Source: Branchiostoma belcheri (lineage: Eukaryota > Chordata > Leptocardii > Amphioxiformes > Branchiostomatidae). Taken from it: a stretch of DNA of 64,000 bases. Both the position numbers and the translations under genes were made by a program. The notes under the pieces are model-generated. The model did no database searches. It saw only the letters and a list, made by a program, of their open reading frames with translations, and was not told the origin of the DNA. The number at the start of each line of letters is the position of its first letter. The first letter of the stretch is position 1. The stretch spans positions 435,753 through 499,752 of the forward strand of contig NW_017803124.1 of assembly GCF_001625305.1 (NCBI RefSeq), written 5' to 3'. Below are positions 9,952 to 21,048 of the stretch, piece after piece.

Positions 9952-10335
9952 GGCCACACTGACTTAATTGTATGGATGACATCCTCTTAAGACCCCCAAA
10001 CTAGTGCACGCGGGCAAATTAAAAAAAATCAGGCCAAAATAAAAATGCTACTAAACCACAGGAATACAAAGCTGGTATTGTGAATTTACAGCAGTACGAA
10101 TAGCGACGTACACGACAAGCCGGCACTTGCTGCCTTTTGCATAATTTATAAATTGGTACTGTACGTACAATGTATGTACTAAGTTCTTGAGTCGTGAATC
10201 TTTGGTGCCATCAGTGTCATCCTCGAGGAATACCAGAGTCCGTATTGTCGCTAACTACATGTACCATGGATCTTTTTTTTTTTTGCAAATCAGTGCGCGC
10301 GTGGATGTCATCCATAAAATTAAGTCAGTGTGGCC
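9952..10335. mobile_element. Harbinger-like MITE, family B, complete copy
   Basis: The ends are GGCCACACTGACTTAATT and AATTAAGTCAGTGTGGCC. The subterminal GGATGACATCC is inverted at the other end as GGATGTCATCC. The right target is TAA and the left TAC, so one base has drifted. It is about 384 bp with no reading frame of note. Confidence 0.85.
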
Positions 10336-10566
10336 TAAGCCAATCTATAGTTGTTCTTGTGTTGTCTAATTCATAGAACACAAAACAGCACTAGTATACA
10401 AAGTCATGTACATGATATATACAGGTAAGTATTGCAAGCATACAGCATGTTCTTGACATGTAAGTATTTAAAAAAATTTAGAAAAACAACCGAGCCTTTG
10501 TATACCGGTACTACACATGTAGCTATACTATGGGATTTGGGGTCATCAGAATTTCTCAAATCTTAA

Positions 10567-10804
10567 CCCTTGTCCTGCTGGCATTCCTGGCACAATATTT
10601 TTCAATAATTTCATGTCTTAATTAGATCATAGCCCCCAATTTTTTTTTTGCCCTGCAGTGGCATAGTTACTTCCGCATTCGTTGCGTTTCGCTGCGGTGT
10701 GATGCGTTGCACGAGAAATACCCCCAAATCGTACCTATACAGGGTGTTATATAGATGGTACTGTATGTGCCGCGCGACATATGTTGCGCACAGCAGGACA
10801 AGGG
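10567..10804. mobile_element. piggyBac-type MITE in TTAA
   Basis: A 14-bp perfect inverted repeat, CCCTTGTCCTGCTG and CAGCAGGACAAGGG, with TTAA directly outside both ends (10563-10566 and 10805-10808), the hallmark of piggyBac targets. It is 238 bp and non-coding. A second copy enters the window's right edge at 63852. Confidence 0.88.
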
Positions 10805-11391
10805 TTAAAACTGTGTCAGCAGGTTTTGCTGATATATCTTATATTGTGCACATAAATAATTACTGTTCTAATCAGGCTGAATTTTTTTTTGTCATCTAAA
10901 GATTTGTTTAAGGTAAACATCATGTAGAACACCAAAGGTGCAGGAATCCTAGGAGTATGAGGGTCCTGGGTGTACTCCCCTGGAAATTTTTAAATCTTGA
11001 CTCTCTCCTTTTTAACCTCCTTGCTGAAACACTATTTCCTTCAAGCATAAGTTAATAACATCTTTTTACACACCAATTTTTTTCTGTCCAAGATGAGTGA
11101 TTGGGCAAAATTTATAGTCATATCCAAGACAAATGCTGGATAGAACATTGACCTAAATCTTTTAAGTTAGATGCACCAGTGCACATTCCCCAGAAGTGAA
11201 TTTGGAGCCATATGGATCCCTCAGTACCAGTGGCAGCTAATCAACCCAAAAGGCGCAGGTTTGAGTAGAAATGAGACTCATCCGTCATGTCATGTCAGCT
11301 CCAGCACAGTTCTGACGTGTGAAAAATGAGCTGCACATGTCACATCCTGGGCTGGACCTTTTGGGGAAAACTGGGTCAAACTGGCATAGCA

Positions 11392-11500
11392 GGTGGCAAG
11401 GTGGTCCTGTGGCTAGGGTTGTGGATTCTGGAATCTGAAGGTTCTGGGTTTGAATCCCAGTTAGGCCAACTTTAGACTGATGACGATTGAATCATCGTGC
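11392..11500 (+). mobile_element. tRNA-derived SINE head
   Basis: Box A-like GTGGCTAGGGTTG and box B-like GGTTCTGGGTTTGAATCCC lie at pol III promoter spacing, but no cloverleaf with paired acceptor ends can be drawn, so this is a SINE head rather than a tRNA gene. The 3' SINE body seen at 31556 and 40801 is missing here. Confidence 0.65.
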
Positions 11501-12250
11501 AAACTAGAGTTCCACGATCTCATACCTTCGCCAAATGATGTTAGCTTTTGGTTCCGGGTCGGAGTTTAATTCTGACCAGGGTTCCAAATAGTGCGCAGTA
11601 AATCGCCGGATCTGCGAGGTTGTCACGCTAGGTTTGGCTCCCCATAGCTCGGCGATCGCTGTAGATTTTCAACTAGGTTTTGAATTGATCAAAAAGCCTT
11701 GGGATTGTAGTGTTTTTCGGCGCGGTGAAGTTGGACGGCCAGCGAAGCGTTTTTGGTATTAGTCCGCGAGCAAGGGTGATGCGGTTTGTCGCCTGATGAC
11801 CCAAATAGCTGCGTTCTATGTGGAATTTCTAGGGGTTCGCGTCACCGGATTTTGCGAAAAACTTATCGCAACAACCTATATTTTTTTTCTGTTTTTCAGA
11901 AACAGGAAGTAGTAAGCTATTTCAGCATATAAGCCGTTAGCCTGGGAAAATTCGTTTTTTCCAAGCAGGTCCGTTGAAAAAACTGCAAAAAAACTACATT
12001 TTTCGTATCCAAAATTTACGTTTAACTACAGTTTCTACCCAAATTATAGAGTCGACGGACAATAACCAAAATTGTATCGGAAGCCGGCTGGAAACCTCCG
12101 TTGACTGATGTAATGAGATTTCCCGGCGTACTTTTTTTGGCGGAGTTATAGCCCTTCGGTCTGAGGGTGTCCGCCGGATCCAAAATCGTGAAAAAAACTC
12201 CGGTCCGAGACCTTTTATGATTAAGAAATTATATATTAATCCCCCTAATT

Positions 12251-12639
12251 ATGCAAATAAGATCTTCATTTGCATGAATTATATCTGTTGATCATATTCT
12301 CCACCAAAAGACAGTCTTATCTTAACAAAGAATGCCATGATGAAATTTTCTCATAAATTATGCAAATGAGGTGCTTATTAGAATAAGTTATGTTTAATTA
12401 TGTTCACCTTAACTTAACTTTCAAACACCCCAAGTATAAAATTCCAGGCAGTTACCACTATGCAATTATAATATTTTCTCATTAATTATGCAAATTAATT
12501 CTTCATTTGCATAATCGATATCTGCCTGTGTTTCTCTCATTCTTAATAACATATGTCACAAGCTTGAACTTCCTATTATGGAATGCAGCTGATAATATAA
12601 TTTCCTCATTAATTATGCAAATTACATCCATATTTGCAT
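12251..12639. promoter_or_regulatory. Cluster of seven POU octamer sites inside a repeat
   Basis: ATGCAAAT occurs at 12251, 12360, 12488 and 12615, and its complement ATTTGCAT at 12268, 12505 and 12632. The forward sites are about 109-128 bp apart, so they come from a diverged tandem repeat within the 1.57-kb element. POU-domain factors bind this octamer; whether they do here is unknown. Confidence 0.55.
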
Positions 12640-13009
12640 AATTGTAATATCATTATGTCAAGCATCACTCAAGCTACCTACATACCAAAAATCATGATGA
12701 TCCATCAATCGGTTCTTGAGTTATCCCCCTTTAAACATTTGTCCATTAAACCCCCCCTGCAGTTCTAGAGCAAGCAACTAGGGGGCTCAAACTCATGTCA
12801 CTTTATCCCCAGCACAAGAGCTATCTACCATCTAAATTTCGTCACCCAAGCATGTCTGGATCTTGAGATATCAAAACCGGAAGTTCTGCTGCAGTACCAT
12901 GACAAGCCGCCAGGTGGCCCAAAATCTAATCATTTTGAGGTCTCATCAAGACCTACCCACCTACCAAGTATCAAGACAATCCATCAAGACCTTCTCAAGT
13001 TATCGTGTT

Positions 13010-13011
<2 letters not shown>

Positions 13012-13041
<30 letters not shown>

Positions 13042-13052
13042 CACACACACAT
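13012..13052. repeat. (ACAG)n and (AC)n microsatellite
   Basis: About seven ACAG units followed by AC units, at the right end of the 1.57-kb element. Confidence 0.95.
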
Positions 13053-13682
13053 ACACGAACGCCCCTGAAAACATAACCTTCTTGGCGAAGGTAATAAGAT
13101 GTTTCTGGCAACGGTAATCCTAGAATTGTTGTCACTACCACCTCGGACCCTATCGTGGGATCCTTCAGTGGGGGGTCCGAGATGGAGTTTCCTCCGTCTC
13201 AAGTGAACAGTTGCCAGCGAAGGAAGTAAGATGTCACTGATCATTATGCAGATGGGTCTTGATACGCTATTTTCTGTCCAAATACCTCACCTATAGTACC
13301 AGTATACCATTGAATGTCGTCAAACGTGTCGAGTGCGATCCACTACCACCAATTGCGACTTCTCCGGAACAAACCAATCCGCCGATCCACATGCCTGACT
13401 TCCAATATACTAGTTAAGCCAGGCTGGCGGCAGCACTGAACGCTGGGTTCAAACCCAGGTAGTGCCCATCTTGGTACATGCACCTTATAGCCCTCCTTTG
13501 TTGGGCACGAACTTGGCAACGCGAGTTATTATACAAAAAGCAGAAAAAGAACAATCTGGTGCAGCATGACTTAAACAAGGGGGTTCAGGTTTTAGGTCCC
13601 ACTGTTGTGTCCACTGTCCATTTTCCTCACTCTGACTAATAAGGTAAAAACGAGCAACCTAGCTTTGGTTAGGGACATCATG

Positions 13683-13912
13683 TATGATTCTTCTTTCCAT
13701 TTGTTACAAGTGTGTCGCACTTTTATTACGGTGATGTACGTGCAGCTCGGCAGATTGGAACCCTCTTTGTTCTACCAGAGTTGGACACTTGTGTGGTGCC
13801 ATCCTTCATGTCAATCATGATGATTGACAGCTGCTCATAAAGAGGCTGCCCCTGTTTGGAGCCAGTTGTTTCAGGAATGTTCCAACTCAGCAGGGGAAAA
13901 TAAAGAGCTGGA
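13683..13912 (+). pseudogene. Possible coding remnant, strand uncertain
   Basis: On the plus strand, from about 13710, a frame reads HFYYGDVRAARQIGTLFVLP and goes on to FMSIMMIDSCS before a stop, with AATAAA about 90 bp later (13899). The opposite strand is also open over the same bases (IPETTGSKQGQPLYEQ ... MKDGTTQVSNSGRTKR). The composition is less AT-rich than its surroundings. I recognise no family. It could be a piece of a transposon gene or a processed fragment in the GOLT1 intron. Confidence 0.25.
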
Positions 13913-14299
13913 TGTGACGGGCACAGAGGCATGTTACATGTGCATTCTAACACTGGCAGGCTCTGGAATCAAATAGATATGTATATAGTACAGATCTCCA
14001 ATAACTTCCCATCTACACGTATGTAAATTACAATGGAAGCCGTGCATTTCTCCAAATTAAACGTGTGCAAAAGCTGTTCACTTCTTGTTTAAATCACGTT
14101 CATTTCTTGTGTAAAACGTTTGTAGATGTTTGTGTGATTGTGTGTTGTTGTACGTTGTAGATAGCCACATACAATAACAGCTGATTAGTGCAGACAGTTT
14201 ACACGACTTTTGCACGAGTTTTAACCACTTGTTACACGGCTTAGACATGGATGTCAATCAGGATTTAAACAAGATTTACACAAGAGATAATGACTTGAT

Positions 14300-14395
14300 A
14301 ATGTTACGTCAAAGACTCAAACAAAACTGAGATGACAGAAAATTTCAGGCTGGCTAGAACACTGCTCCCAACCCTGCATCTGCTTGGAGCCCAGT
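14300..14395 (+). mobile_element. Right-end fragment of the TTCTAGCCAG hAT MITE family
   Basis: 'gatgacagaaaatttcaggctggctagaacactg' matches the right ends at 16173 and 59466. The sequence 'ccctgcatctgcttggag' follows both here and at 59466. Confidence 0.6.
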
Positions 14396-14570
14396 GAATG
14401 ACCTTGCTTCAGCTGCCATGTTGTCCAGACAGTGGCCTGGTATGTGTGGTGCGTGTCTACGGACATGTTACCACTGACCAGGGGCATAACTGACCTCCCC
14501 CTACCAGTGTTGGTATTTTAACCCCCCCTCCTGTAGCCATGTTTACAGGGGGCCCCCTGGAGGTGATAAT

Positions 14571-14964
14571 AGTGCTGTGTACCGGTTTGTTGTACCGGTT
14601 CTGGACTTGTAAAAATGTTTAGGTTCAAGTAAAAAAAAAACTAAAAGTCAAGAACCGATTCCAGACTTACTACAAAAAAAAAACATGTCACATACCCCTT
14701 TTCTTTCCAAACCACCTAAAACCTACCAAAGATTGCAAAATCTGTGCTGCAAAATGAAGAAAACATTGCCATCAGGCATCGCCAAGTGTCGGCCTCCATG
14801 TTATGTGGCCAAGGTTTTCCCCAGACAACATTGCAAGGTTGCCAACAATGCAATCTTGTATATGTCATGGGTTTAGGTCCGGACTTACAAGTCCGGAACT
14901 GAACCTAAACCTCTGTATTTGAATCCGGACCTGAACCTAAATGTGGGTTTAGGTACACAGCACT
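14571..14964. mobile_element. TIR element with AGTGCTGTGTACC ends, copy 2
   Basis: The ends AGTGCTGTGTACC and GGTACACAGCACT are the same as at 114-529, with the body inverted relative to it ('aactaaaagtcaagaaccga' against its complement near 440). The flanks GTGATAAT and ATGATAAT are alike and may be a target duplication, offset by two bases. Confidence 0.75.
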
Positions 14965-15478
14965 ACATGATAATGTTCCAGGATAAGGAGAAACTGTAAT
15001 GACCAGATCGACTCTCACTTTTGTTGCCTCAAACTTCTTGGTACGTGTTTGTGCAGAGATAGAAGATCAGGATTTGGGCCTGAGGGTTTAGGAATAGGAA
15101 AGATTGTGAATGATCTATAATTTGATTACAGAAAAACCCTAAACAATGACATTAAAAATTAAGAGAACTTGCAACAACACTCGAATTTGGATTCAAAAGT
15201 ACACTAAGTCTCTCTATTTTTTTTTTTTTTTGCACACAGGTTTTTGTTTGTTTTTCCAGAAAGGAATACCGGTAGAGTCAAATGTATACATGTACATGGC
15301 ACAGGCAGACACACTGAGACTACCACTCTACTAGTACTACTACTACTAAAAAAAAGAACCAGATAAAACTGTAACAAAATATACAATAATATTAAACTTA
15401 AGAAGTGTGCACAGAACCATTTGACATTCATAATCATTGGTATCATAAGAAATATTAGTCAGGAATTTTACTCCAATA

Positions 15479-16173
15479 CAGCGTTCTAGCCAGTATCTGC
15501 CTTTCCATCATTTGACAGAACTTTGCCGTTCATGACAGACAAAACTTTTGTTATCTTTGAGGGACAAAAATCGGTGTGTGAAGACATGGAAAGAGATGCC
15601 AATAACTAAGCTTAGTCTACCAGCTAAAATTACCCCTCAAAATGTAGGAAATAGCATTTCAGAGAGGGTCAAGATTTTAAAATTTCCTCTAAGGCCACAA
15701 CAATTTAATTTGTTGGTTCTTGGATTTTTTTCAGCAAAAATATGAAGTCTGTGACAGGTTGAAAAAAAATAAAAACAGGTCTAGGCATCCTATTATACTA
15801 TAATTTATAGCCCCAAATGCTACAATAGGAGCCATGAAGTCAACACAAAAGGCTGGGTTAATATCTAAACAATGAATTTTGAACTTTCAATAAAACCACT
15901 GCATTGATACATTGTAGATGGAAAAACTAACAACCAAGACGAAAAGGACTTTCCTCAACTGTTGGGGGCAAAATATGAGTATATTTGAGTTGATTCAGAA
16001 CCAGAATCTTTTTTTTTTGCAAATCAGAAGAAAATGAAGAGGTGAATCCGAGAACCAACAAATTTAATTGGTGTGGCCTTAGAATTGTTGTGCCTCACAT
16101 CTTTGCTGCTGGACATGATGTTATGTCAAACAAAATTGAGATGATGAAAAAAACTAAAACTGGCTGAACGCTG
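15479..16173. mobile_element. hAT MITE (TTCTAGCCAG family) interrupted by a Harbinger-like MITE
   Basis: The left end is CAGCGTTCTAGCCAG and the right end CTGGCTGAACGCTG, its inverted repeat. The internal boxes 'gacagacaaaacttttg', 'gtctaccagctaaaat' and 'gatgttatgtcaaacaaaat' match the uninterrupted copy at 59102-59466. Bases 15693-16078 are a later insertion. The flanks CTCCAATA and CTAGGCTA agree at only 4 of 8 positions, so the target duplication has decayed. Confidence 0.8.
15693..16078. mobile_element. Harbinger-like MITE family A, copy nested in a hAT MITE
   Basis: Ends GGCCACAACAATTTAATTTG and its complement near 16060-16078, with TIR continuing into GTTGGTTCTTGGATT. The flanks are TAA and TTA. 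It sits inside the hAT MITE 15479-16173 and so is younger than it. Confidence 0.88.
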
Positions 16174-16529
16174 CTAGGCTAGAGTCCCCAGGGGTAAACT
16201 TGTCCTGTTGACTGTACAGCAATCCACTCTCACCTGGAAGGCAATCTAATATCTTAAGTGTTTTTGCGAGTGGTTTATTGCAACACAGGATCAGAGTGAT
16301 AAGTACAATGTACTTTGGACATAATTTCCCTGTAGCCACATAAACATTAAAATCATTTTCTATCTGTCAAGCAGCTCTTTAGGACTAGGAGTGAGTGTTT
16401 GCCTAGGTACCTACCAGAGGTTTGGGTCAGGGGGTAATAGTACTTGTAGCTCACTTGCAAACTTGTTGTGAGTGTGGGACAGTAAAAGTTAATCTATGTT
16501 GGTAATTAAATATGGCATCCAATGTAATT

Positions 16530-16820
16530 TGAAGGCTGCAAATATTCTGGATGAGATTGACATTTACTGCCGTTTCTTAGCACATTTTTGTCATAATTTC
16601 ATACTTAGTGTTTAAAATAGCCACAAAAAACTGCGTGAGGAGACTCCCTTTATCATTCGGTACACTGTACCTCCAATAAATAGCTAGAATCAGCCTACAA
16701 CACGTTTGCCGTCAGTGACTACATTTTGCCTCACAGATATCAGTATGCTATGGGATAGGGCTTATATAACTTAAATGACCAAAAAAATTGACTTTGAAAA
16801 TCCAGTTTTGCTGCCCTGAA
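16530..16820 (+). repeat. Dispersed repeat of about 300 bp (ATTCTGGATGA ... AAAATCCAGTTTT)
   Basis: 'tttcttagcacatttttgtcat', 'aataaatagctagaatcagcctac' and 'gaaaatccagttttg' recur in the same order at 41105-41465, and inverted at 58055-58330 and 59735-60065. The copies are strongly diverged, so the family is old. No coding frame. Confidence 0.65.
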
Positions 16821-17239
16821 AACCCTTTGGCTGCCTTTAACTGGACTCAGTATACATGTACATGACACTACATGGATGCCTTTAAATTGAATATTTCACT
16901 GGCCTACTGCAGTTTTTCTCAGAATTCCAATCACCAGTTGTAGGTAATGTGACCTTACAGACACGTGGCATCAGCAACAAGGAAGTTTACAGTGTATACA
17001 GTACATACTAATATTTGCTAGTATTATACACATGTACAGTAACTGTATGTAACTGTCTTGTACAAGTACATCACCAACTACCACAAAGGATTATCTATGC
17101 TAACCTTTTTCATCACAAAACAGCTGAATTTTATACATGTACAACATTTCTGTGACTGTCCTGTATTTTTCTAAAGCTATCATACAACACATGTCTAAAT
17201 GGCTTGAAATATAAGTCTGTCATCTCTTCTATTTTTCAG

Positions 17240-17281
17240 CTGGTGGCAAAAATAGGAGACGGCTCCCATCAGATGGTGTGA
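17240..17281 (+). CDS. GOLT1: GOLT1 terminal coding exon
   Basis: After acceptor CTATTTTTCAG the exon reads LVAKIGDGSHQMV and a TGA stop (17279-17281). From memory the vertebrate GOLT1B C-terminus is FVDKVGESNNMV, so position, length and the closing MV agree. Phase 0 entry matches the donor at 2877. Together the three exons give 100 residues of a protein that is usually about 138 long. The 3' UTR follows and appears to run into the MITE at 17431; I could not fix a poly(A) signal. Confidence 0.93.
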   Translation: MVAKIGDGSHQMV

Positions 17282-17430
17282 CAGAGAACCGAGTCGGGAC
17301 CTCAGAAAGGACAATATTTTCTGCAACATGAACAAAATCAACTCGAGGGGTCAGAACTTCATAACAGTTTCACCGACCAACAAGTGCTTGCATCACAGGC
17401 AGATACAGTATCTACATTTGTAAGCATGTC

Positions 17431-17596
17431 GGCAGAACGTAATGTGCCTTTGCAAAACTAGATTTTTCATGGTTTTTGTTGGTCAACGTTGTCAAAAAAT
17501 TTTGCCCATTGCAGATGCGAATACGACCTTAGATGTTCTGCTGAAGTGCTATGCACAATACATGATGGGTTTCACACAGGCAAGGTACGTTCTGCC
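17431..17596. mobile_element. MITE family C (GGCAGAACGTA ends), complete copy
   Basis: GGCAGAACGTAATGTGCC and GGCAAGGTACGTTCTGCC are imperfect inverted ends; the similarity extends outward to AGCATGT/ACATGCT. 'tttttcatggtttttgttgg' and 'tttgcccattgcagat' inside match copies at 42706-43376, 47811-48056 and 63689-63845. It lies 150 bp past the GOLT1 stop and so is probably in its 3' UTR. Confidence 0.7.
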
Positions 17597-17644
17597 AACA
17601 TGCTGGATATGTATCTTATCCATCATCATTTGAACCTCCTCTAA

Positions 17645-17979
17645 AGCCCCTGTCACACATTCAGAACCTTCCTCCCAAGACCAATCAACCAAGGTTTGGC
17701 TGGGGTTCAGGAGCAGTCAGAGCAAATTTAGGTCACCTTTCCATACAAATCTAATTGAATTTGTGTTAAATTTTAGTCAAATTTGACACACCCCAAACAC
17801 AGGCAACCTACTTCCAACCACGAGCCAACCCTGTCGTATTCTCCTGTCCACACCCAAATGAAACGTTAAATTTTTGGCTCAGCCGAACAGTAGCTGACGT
17901 CACTAAACCACAGCCGACCTTGCTCCCAGCCTACTTATAACCATATTTGCAATTGGCTATAGTATGTATAACAGGGGCT
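17645..17979. mobile_element. TIR element AGCCCC-TGTCACACAT, copy 1
   Basis: It begins AGCCCCTGTCACACATTC and ends ...AACAGGGGCT. It matches 28715-29054 along its length ('ctttccatacaaatctaattgaatttg', 'ctcctgtccac', 'agtagctgac'). About 335 bp, non-coding. The TAA on its left may be half of a target duplication; its right flank is TCA. Confidence 0.72.
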
Positions 17980-18422
17980 TCAGATTGTTAGAAATATGTT
18001 TTGTGCGTCTTCAATATGAGAACATATTTGGACGTTGCCAATCATAATTATCTCCCGTGATACAAGCAGTTTCGTGGTCTGCACGTTTAATTGCCAACAT
18101 GTCGTTCTTTCTCTCTCGAGTTACGAAGAGGATGCCAAATAATACAGAAGAACGAAAATTGCAATGACAAACTTCAAAGACAGCTGACTGTATTTTGTAT
18201 GATGCTCAACATTAATCAGTCATATTATCACACATGCAATGTACGTTATTGTACTTTAGCTTTGTTCACTTCTAATGATGTCATTCACACTTACTGATTG
18301 AAGTGAGAAAACGTTATAGCTGCATTATGTGTTGATAACATTAAGACAGTACACTTTTCTTGTGGAATTAATGTAGTTATTTTGGGTAACTATTTGTCTC
18401 AAGTTACCACGACACATTGGTA

Positions 18423-18604
18423 CAGTGTTCTAGCCATCGTCCGTCATTTGACGGAATTTTCCCGCTCAAGTTGCCTCACGATTTGTCCCTCAAAATGTAC
18501 AAAATAGTGTTTTCCCAGGCCCCCCTAGGATTGTCACTCCTTTGACACTCAAAATGATGTCAAAAATAAAAAAATTGAGATGGCAGAAAAAGGCTAGAAC
18601 ATTG
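18423..18604. mobile_element. hAT MITE (TTCTAGCC family) with intact 8-bp target duplication
   Basis: The ends CAGTGTTCTAGCC and GGCTAGAACATTG are flanked by CATTGGTA on both sides (18415-18422 and 18605-18612), a perfect 8-bp duplication. This fixes the superfamily of the whole TTCTAGCC group as hAT-like. It is 182 bp, shorter than the roughly 365-bp copy at 59102. Confidence 0.9.
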
Positions 18605-19368
18605 CATTGGTATAAGAAACTTAATAATGTGAAAATGTCTCATCAGATTTCAATGTCCTAAAGTGACCAGACGTTCTTGCATTTTATTACATGTGCCAAG
18701 GAAGCACATCGTACATGGGAATCTACAATGTACATGTATACTTACATCTATTTAGGTGTTTTAGTTTGACTTTTACATGCAATCAATTCAGGCTGCTGAG
18801 TTAAATTTACATCATGTTATGCTTCTGCAAATTCTTCCAAACTGCTTCAAAAAATGTTGCAAATTATTTTTAAGGATTAAACTATTTTGCTAATAGTGGT
18901 GGTTACACTGAATTTACAATTGTAGCTGTGTTTCTAAACACATGAATGTGTTGGTCCCAGTAACACCTTGTACTAGTTGTAAGCATTGTCAGGGCATTTT
19001 GTCTTGTTTGTCTTGTGTATTTATAACAGTTTCTAGAATGTTTGTGGAGAAAGAGAGAATGTAAATGACTAGAGATTTATGTGACTGTGAAGATGTGGTA
19101 ACCAGGGTTTTGCCTTGTTGACAATACAATTTAATCAAATTGTAAAAGTCATGAAAAGTAATGGAGAAATGTGAAATGCGATGGTGTAAATGAGGAAATA
19201 GTTGTGAGCCGTGTCATATTTGGACCACAAAGTTTGATTCTCAGGCTTTAGCGTCAGATTCTTTTCGAGGATTTTTGTAAAACTCAAAGTAATAAACCGC
19301 CTTGAAGTTGCCACGGAATTCTTGTTACACAATTTTTACTTCATTTTTGTCAATTTCTGCATTTATAG

Positions 19369-19678
19369 GTACCTTTTCATTTGTTGGTTCTTAGATTTTT
19401 TCAGAAAGAAATTAAGCGACAGGAAAAAAAACAGGCAACAACAGGCCTAGGCGTCCTATGGTACCCCAAATGCTACACTAGGAGCTTTGAAGCTAACATA
19501 TACCAGACTGTTTTATAATTCAAACAATGTATTTTTAACTTTGAATTCAAACCACTGCATTGATAGATGGACAAACCAGGAAGACAAGGACTTTCTTCAA
19601 CTGTTAGGACCAAAATATGGGCATTTTCGAGTTGATTCAGAACCTTTTTTGTTGGGAACCAAATTAATTGGTACAGCC
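19369..19678. mobile_element. Harbinger-like MITE family A, degraded copy
   Basis: The inner TIR sequence TTTGTTGGTTCTTAGATTTT, the central 'ccactgcattgatagatgg' and the right end AATTAATTGGTACAGCC match the family, but the outer ends have drifted. The open frame of 196 codons that starts in this copy (19487-20077) is not supported as a gene. Confidence 0.75.
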
Positions 19679-19860
19679 TTATTTTCATTCATCCAAGGAA
19701 ATACACCCAGCTTCTTCTTTGGTTTCATTACTTTGTTCAGGTTTATTTTTAAAGATACTGTATTCCCAACCCTGGAATCAAAATTTATTTCAGTGTTGTC
19801 TTGTGAAAATGTAGTTTTGTCTATGTCGATGAAGGTTAGACATCCTGGTAATAAGATATG

Positions 19861-19945
19861 CCAAAAAGCAGATACTCAAGCAACTGGATATGATTTTTCA
19901 ATAATTTTCCAAAATCATATCCACTTGCTTGCAACTGCTTTTTGG
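19861..19945. repeat. Imperfect hairpin with 35-bp arms
   Basis: The left arm starts CCAAAAAGCAGATACTCAAG and the right arm ends CTTGCAACTGCTTTTTGG, with about 13 bases of loop. Length and arm pairing are within the range of a microRNA precursor, but the adjoining 'gatgaaggttagacatcctgg' suggests a repeat-derived foldback. Confidence 0.7.
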
Positions 19946-20706
19946 CGTAGTTTTGTATACACTACAAAGGAAAAGAGACAAATAAAAACACACCACGCCA
20001 GCAGTTTCTGTCCTGCCAAAAATTTTTACAAAATTGTAATGTACCAACAAGTAGAACGAACACACCATCAGATGTAAGTTGTAACTTGTACTTCTACGGA
20101 GTAAACTGCTACTGTCTAACCAACCAACCTGCACTACAGCTCCAAAACCGCTTTTTAAAAGCTATTAACCAGCAATACTTTACACAGGCATACAAAAACT
20201 GTGGATAGTGTACACTTACATCTCATAACCCATCCACTATATGCAAACGGATACAGTTAACTTTTCTGTATAGGCATGCAGTCATCTATTATAATTACCT
20301 TTACAAAATATATGAAAAATACAGAAACTGTCACATCCCTTACAGGGAAATAATTTGTTCTCGGTACAAAATTCCCAACTGTTACACTTCAAATACCCCA
20401 TACCTTAACTTCTTATAGAACCACCCCAAAGCATTAAAAAGGTGCAGTCGGGATACATATATACAAAATCCTCTGTACAATGTTACAGCGCCTTACCAAC
20501 CATCTATGGACCTGTTCTTACAAAAAATTATTACTCTACAACAACAGAGGAGTAGCAATAAATTATGACTGAATATATTACATTTGTCGTTAACGTCCCA
20601 CACACCCTATAACAATACAAACACAACCTCCCAACCTTCCTCCATCGTTAACATAATAAATAACAGGAACTAAATATGATGTTTGAGGTCAAAGAATAAG
20701 TCTCTG

Positions 20707-20731
20707 TGTCCTTTCCTTCAAGGAAAGGACA
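20707..20731. repeat. Perfect 12-bp palindrome
   Basis: TGTCCTTTCCTT, C, AAGGAAAGGACA: a perfect inverted repeat with a one-base centre. Confidence 0.9.
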
Positions 20732-20781
20732 AAGATGCAGCAAAAATGTACATATCAAGCTCGCTAAGTGAACACATACAT

Positions 20782-20915
20782 AAGACTGACTGTAGAAAGA
20801 CATTTAGGATTTACCGACATGCCACATATCACAGAACTAACTTCACCTGATACAATTTGCATCATTAACCACTAAGGTAATTTCTTTAGTTTGGCTGTTT
20901 CCTACAGTCAGTCTT
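20782..20915. repeat. 14-bp inverted repeat pair, 106 bp apart
   Basis: AAGACTGACTGTAG at 20782-20795 and CTACAGTCAGTCTT at 20902-20915 pair perfectly, with partial pairing just outside. It could form a long-range stem in RNA or be the ends of a small MITE. Confidence 0.8.
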
Positions 20916-20985
20916 TACATAAAACCACTGACAAAAGTCATCATCAGTCAAGAATAATAGTAAAAGATGTGTACAGTACACTTTG

Positions 20986-21048
20986 ATTGGCTGCTGTTTC
21001 AACCAATCAGCTTGCAGCAACCCTCTCATTGGTTACAACACAACCAAT
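20986..21048. promoter_or_regulatory. Four CCAAT boxes in 63 bp
   Basis: ATTGG at 20986 and 21028, CCAAT at 21003 and 21044, each in the extended form (CCAATCAG, TGATTGGCT) typical of NF-Y sites. The alternating orientation is notable. There is no TATA box or coding exon next to it that would make this a clear promoter. Confidence 0.4.

Larger units (their letters stand above)
11523..13093. mobile_element. 1.57-kb element with TACCTTCGCCAA ends
   Basis: Inverted ends TACCTTCGCCAA and TTGGCGAAGGTA enclose a body with a tandem set of octamer-bearing repeats (12240-12660) and a right part ending 'tcaagttatcgtgttgacag' then (ACAG)n and (AC)n. The 'ccatcaagaccttctcaagttatcg' tail is, to my memory, common in marine invertebrate genomes. 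No coding frame is recognised. Confidence 0.65.

Noticed and set aside
11471-11505. Further hammerhead-like motif (CTGATGACGATTG ... ATCGTGCAAAC) in a SINE
   Set aside because: The hairpin overlaps the CTGATGA box itself and the last box is GCAAAC instead of GAAAC, so the geometry is wrong.
19487-20077. 196-codon open frame, the longest in the window
   Set aside because: It starts in a degraded Harbinger-like MITE, runs through a repeat-derived hairpin, has low-complexity residues and no recognised domain or splice signals.
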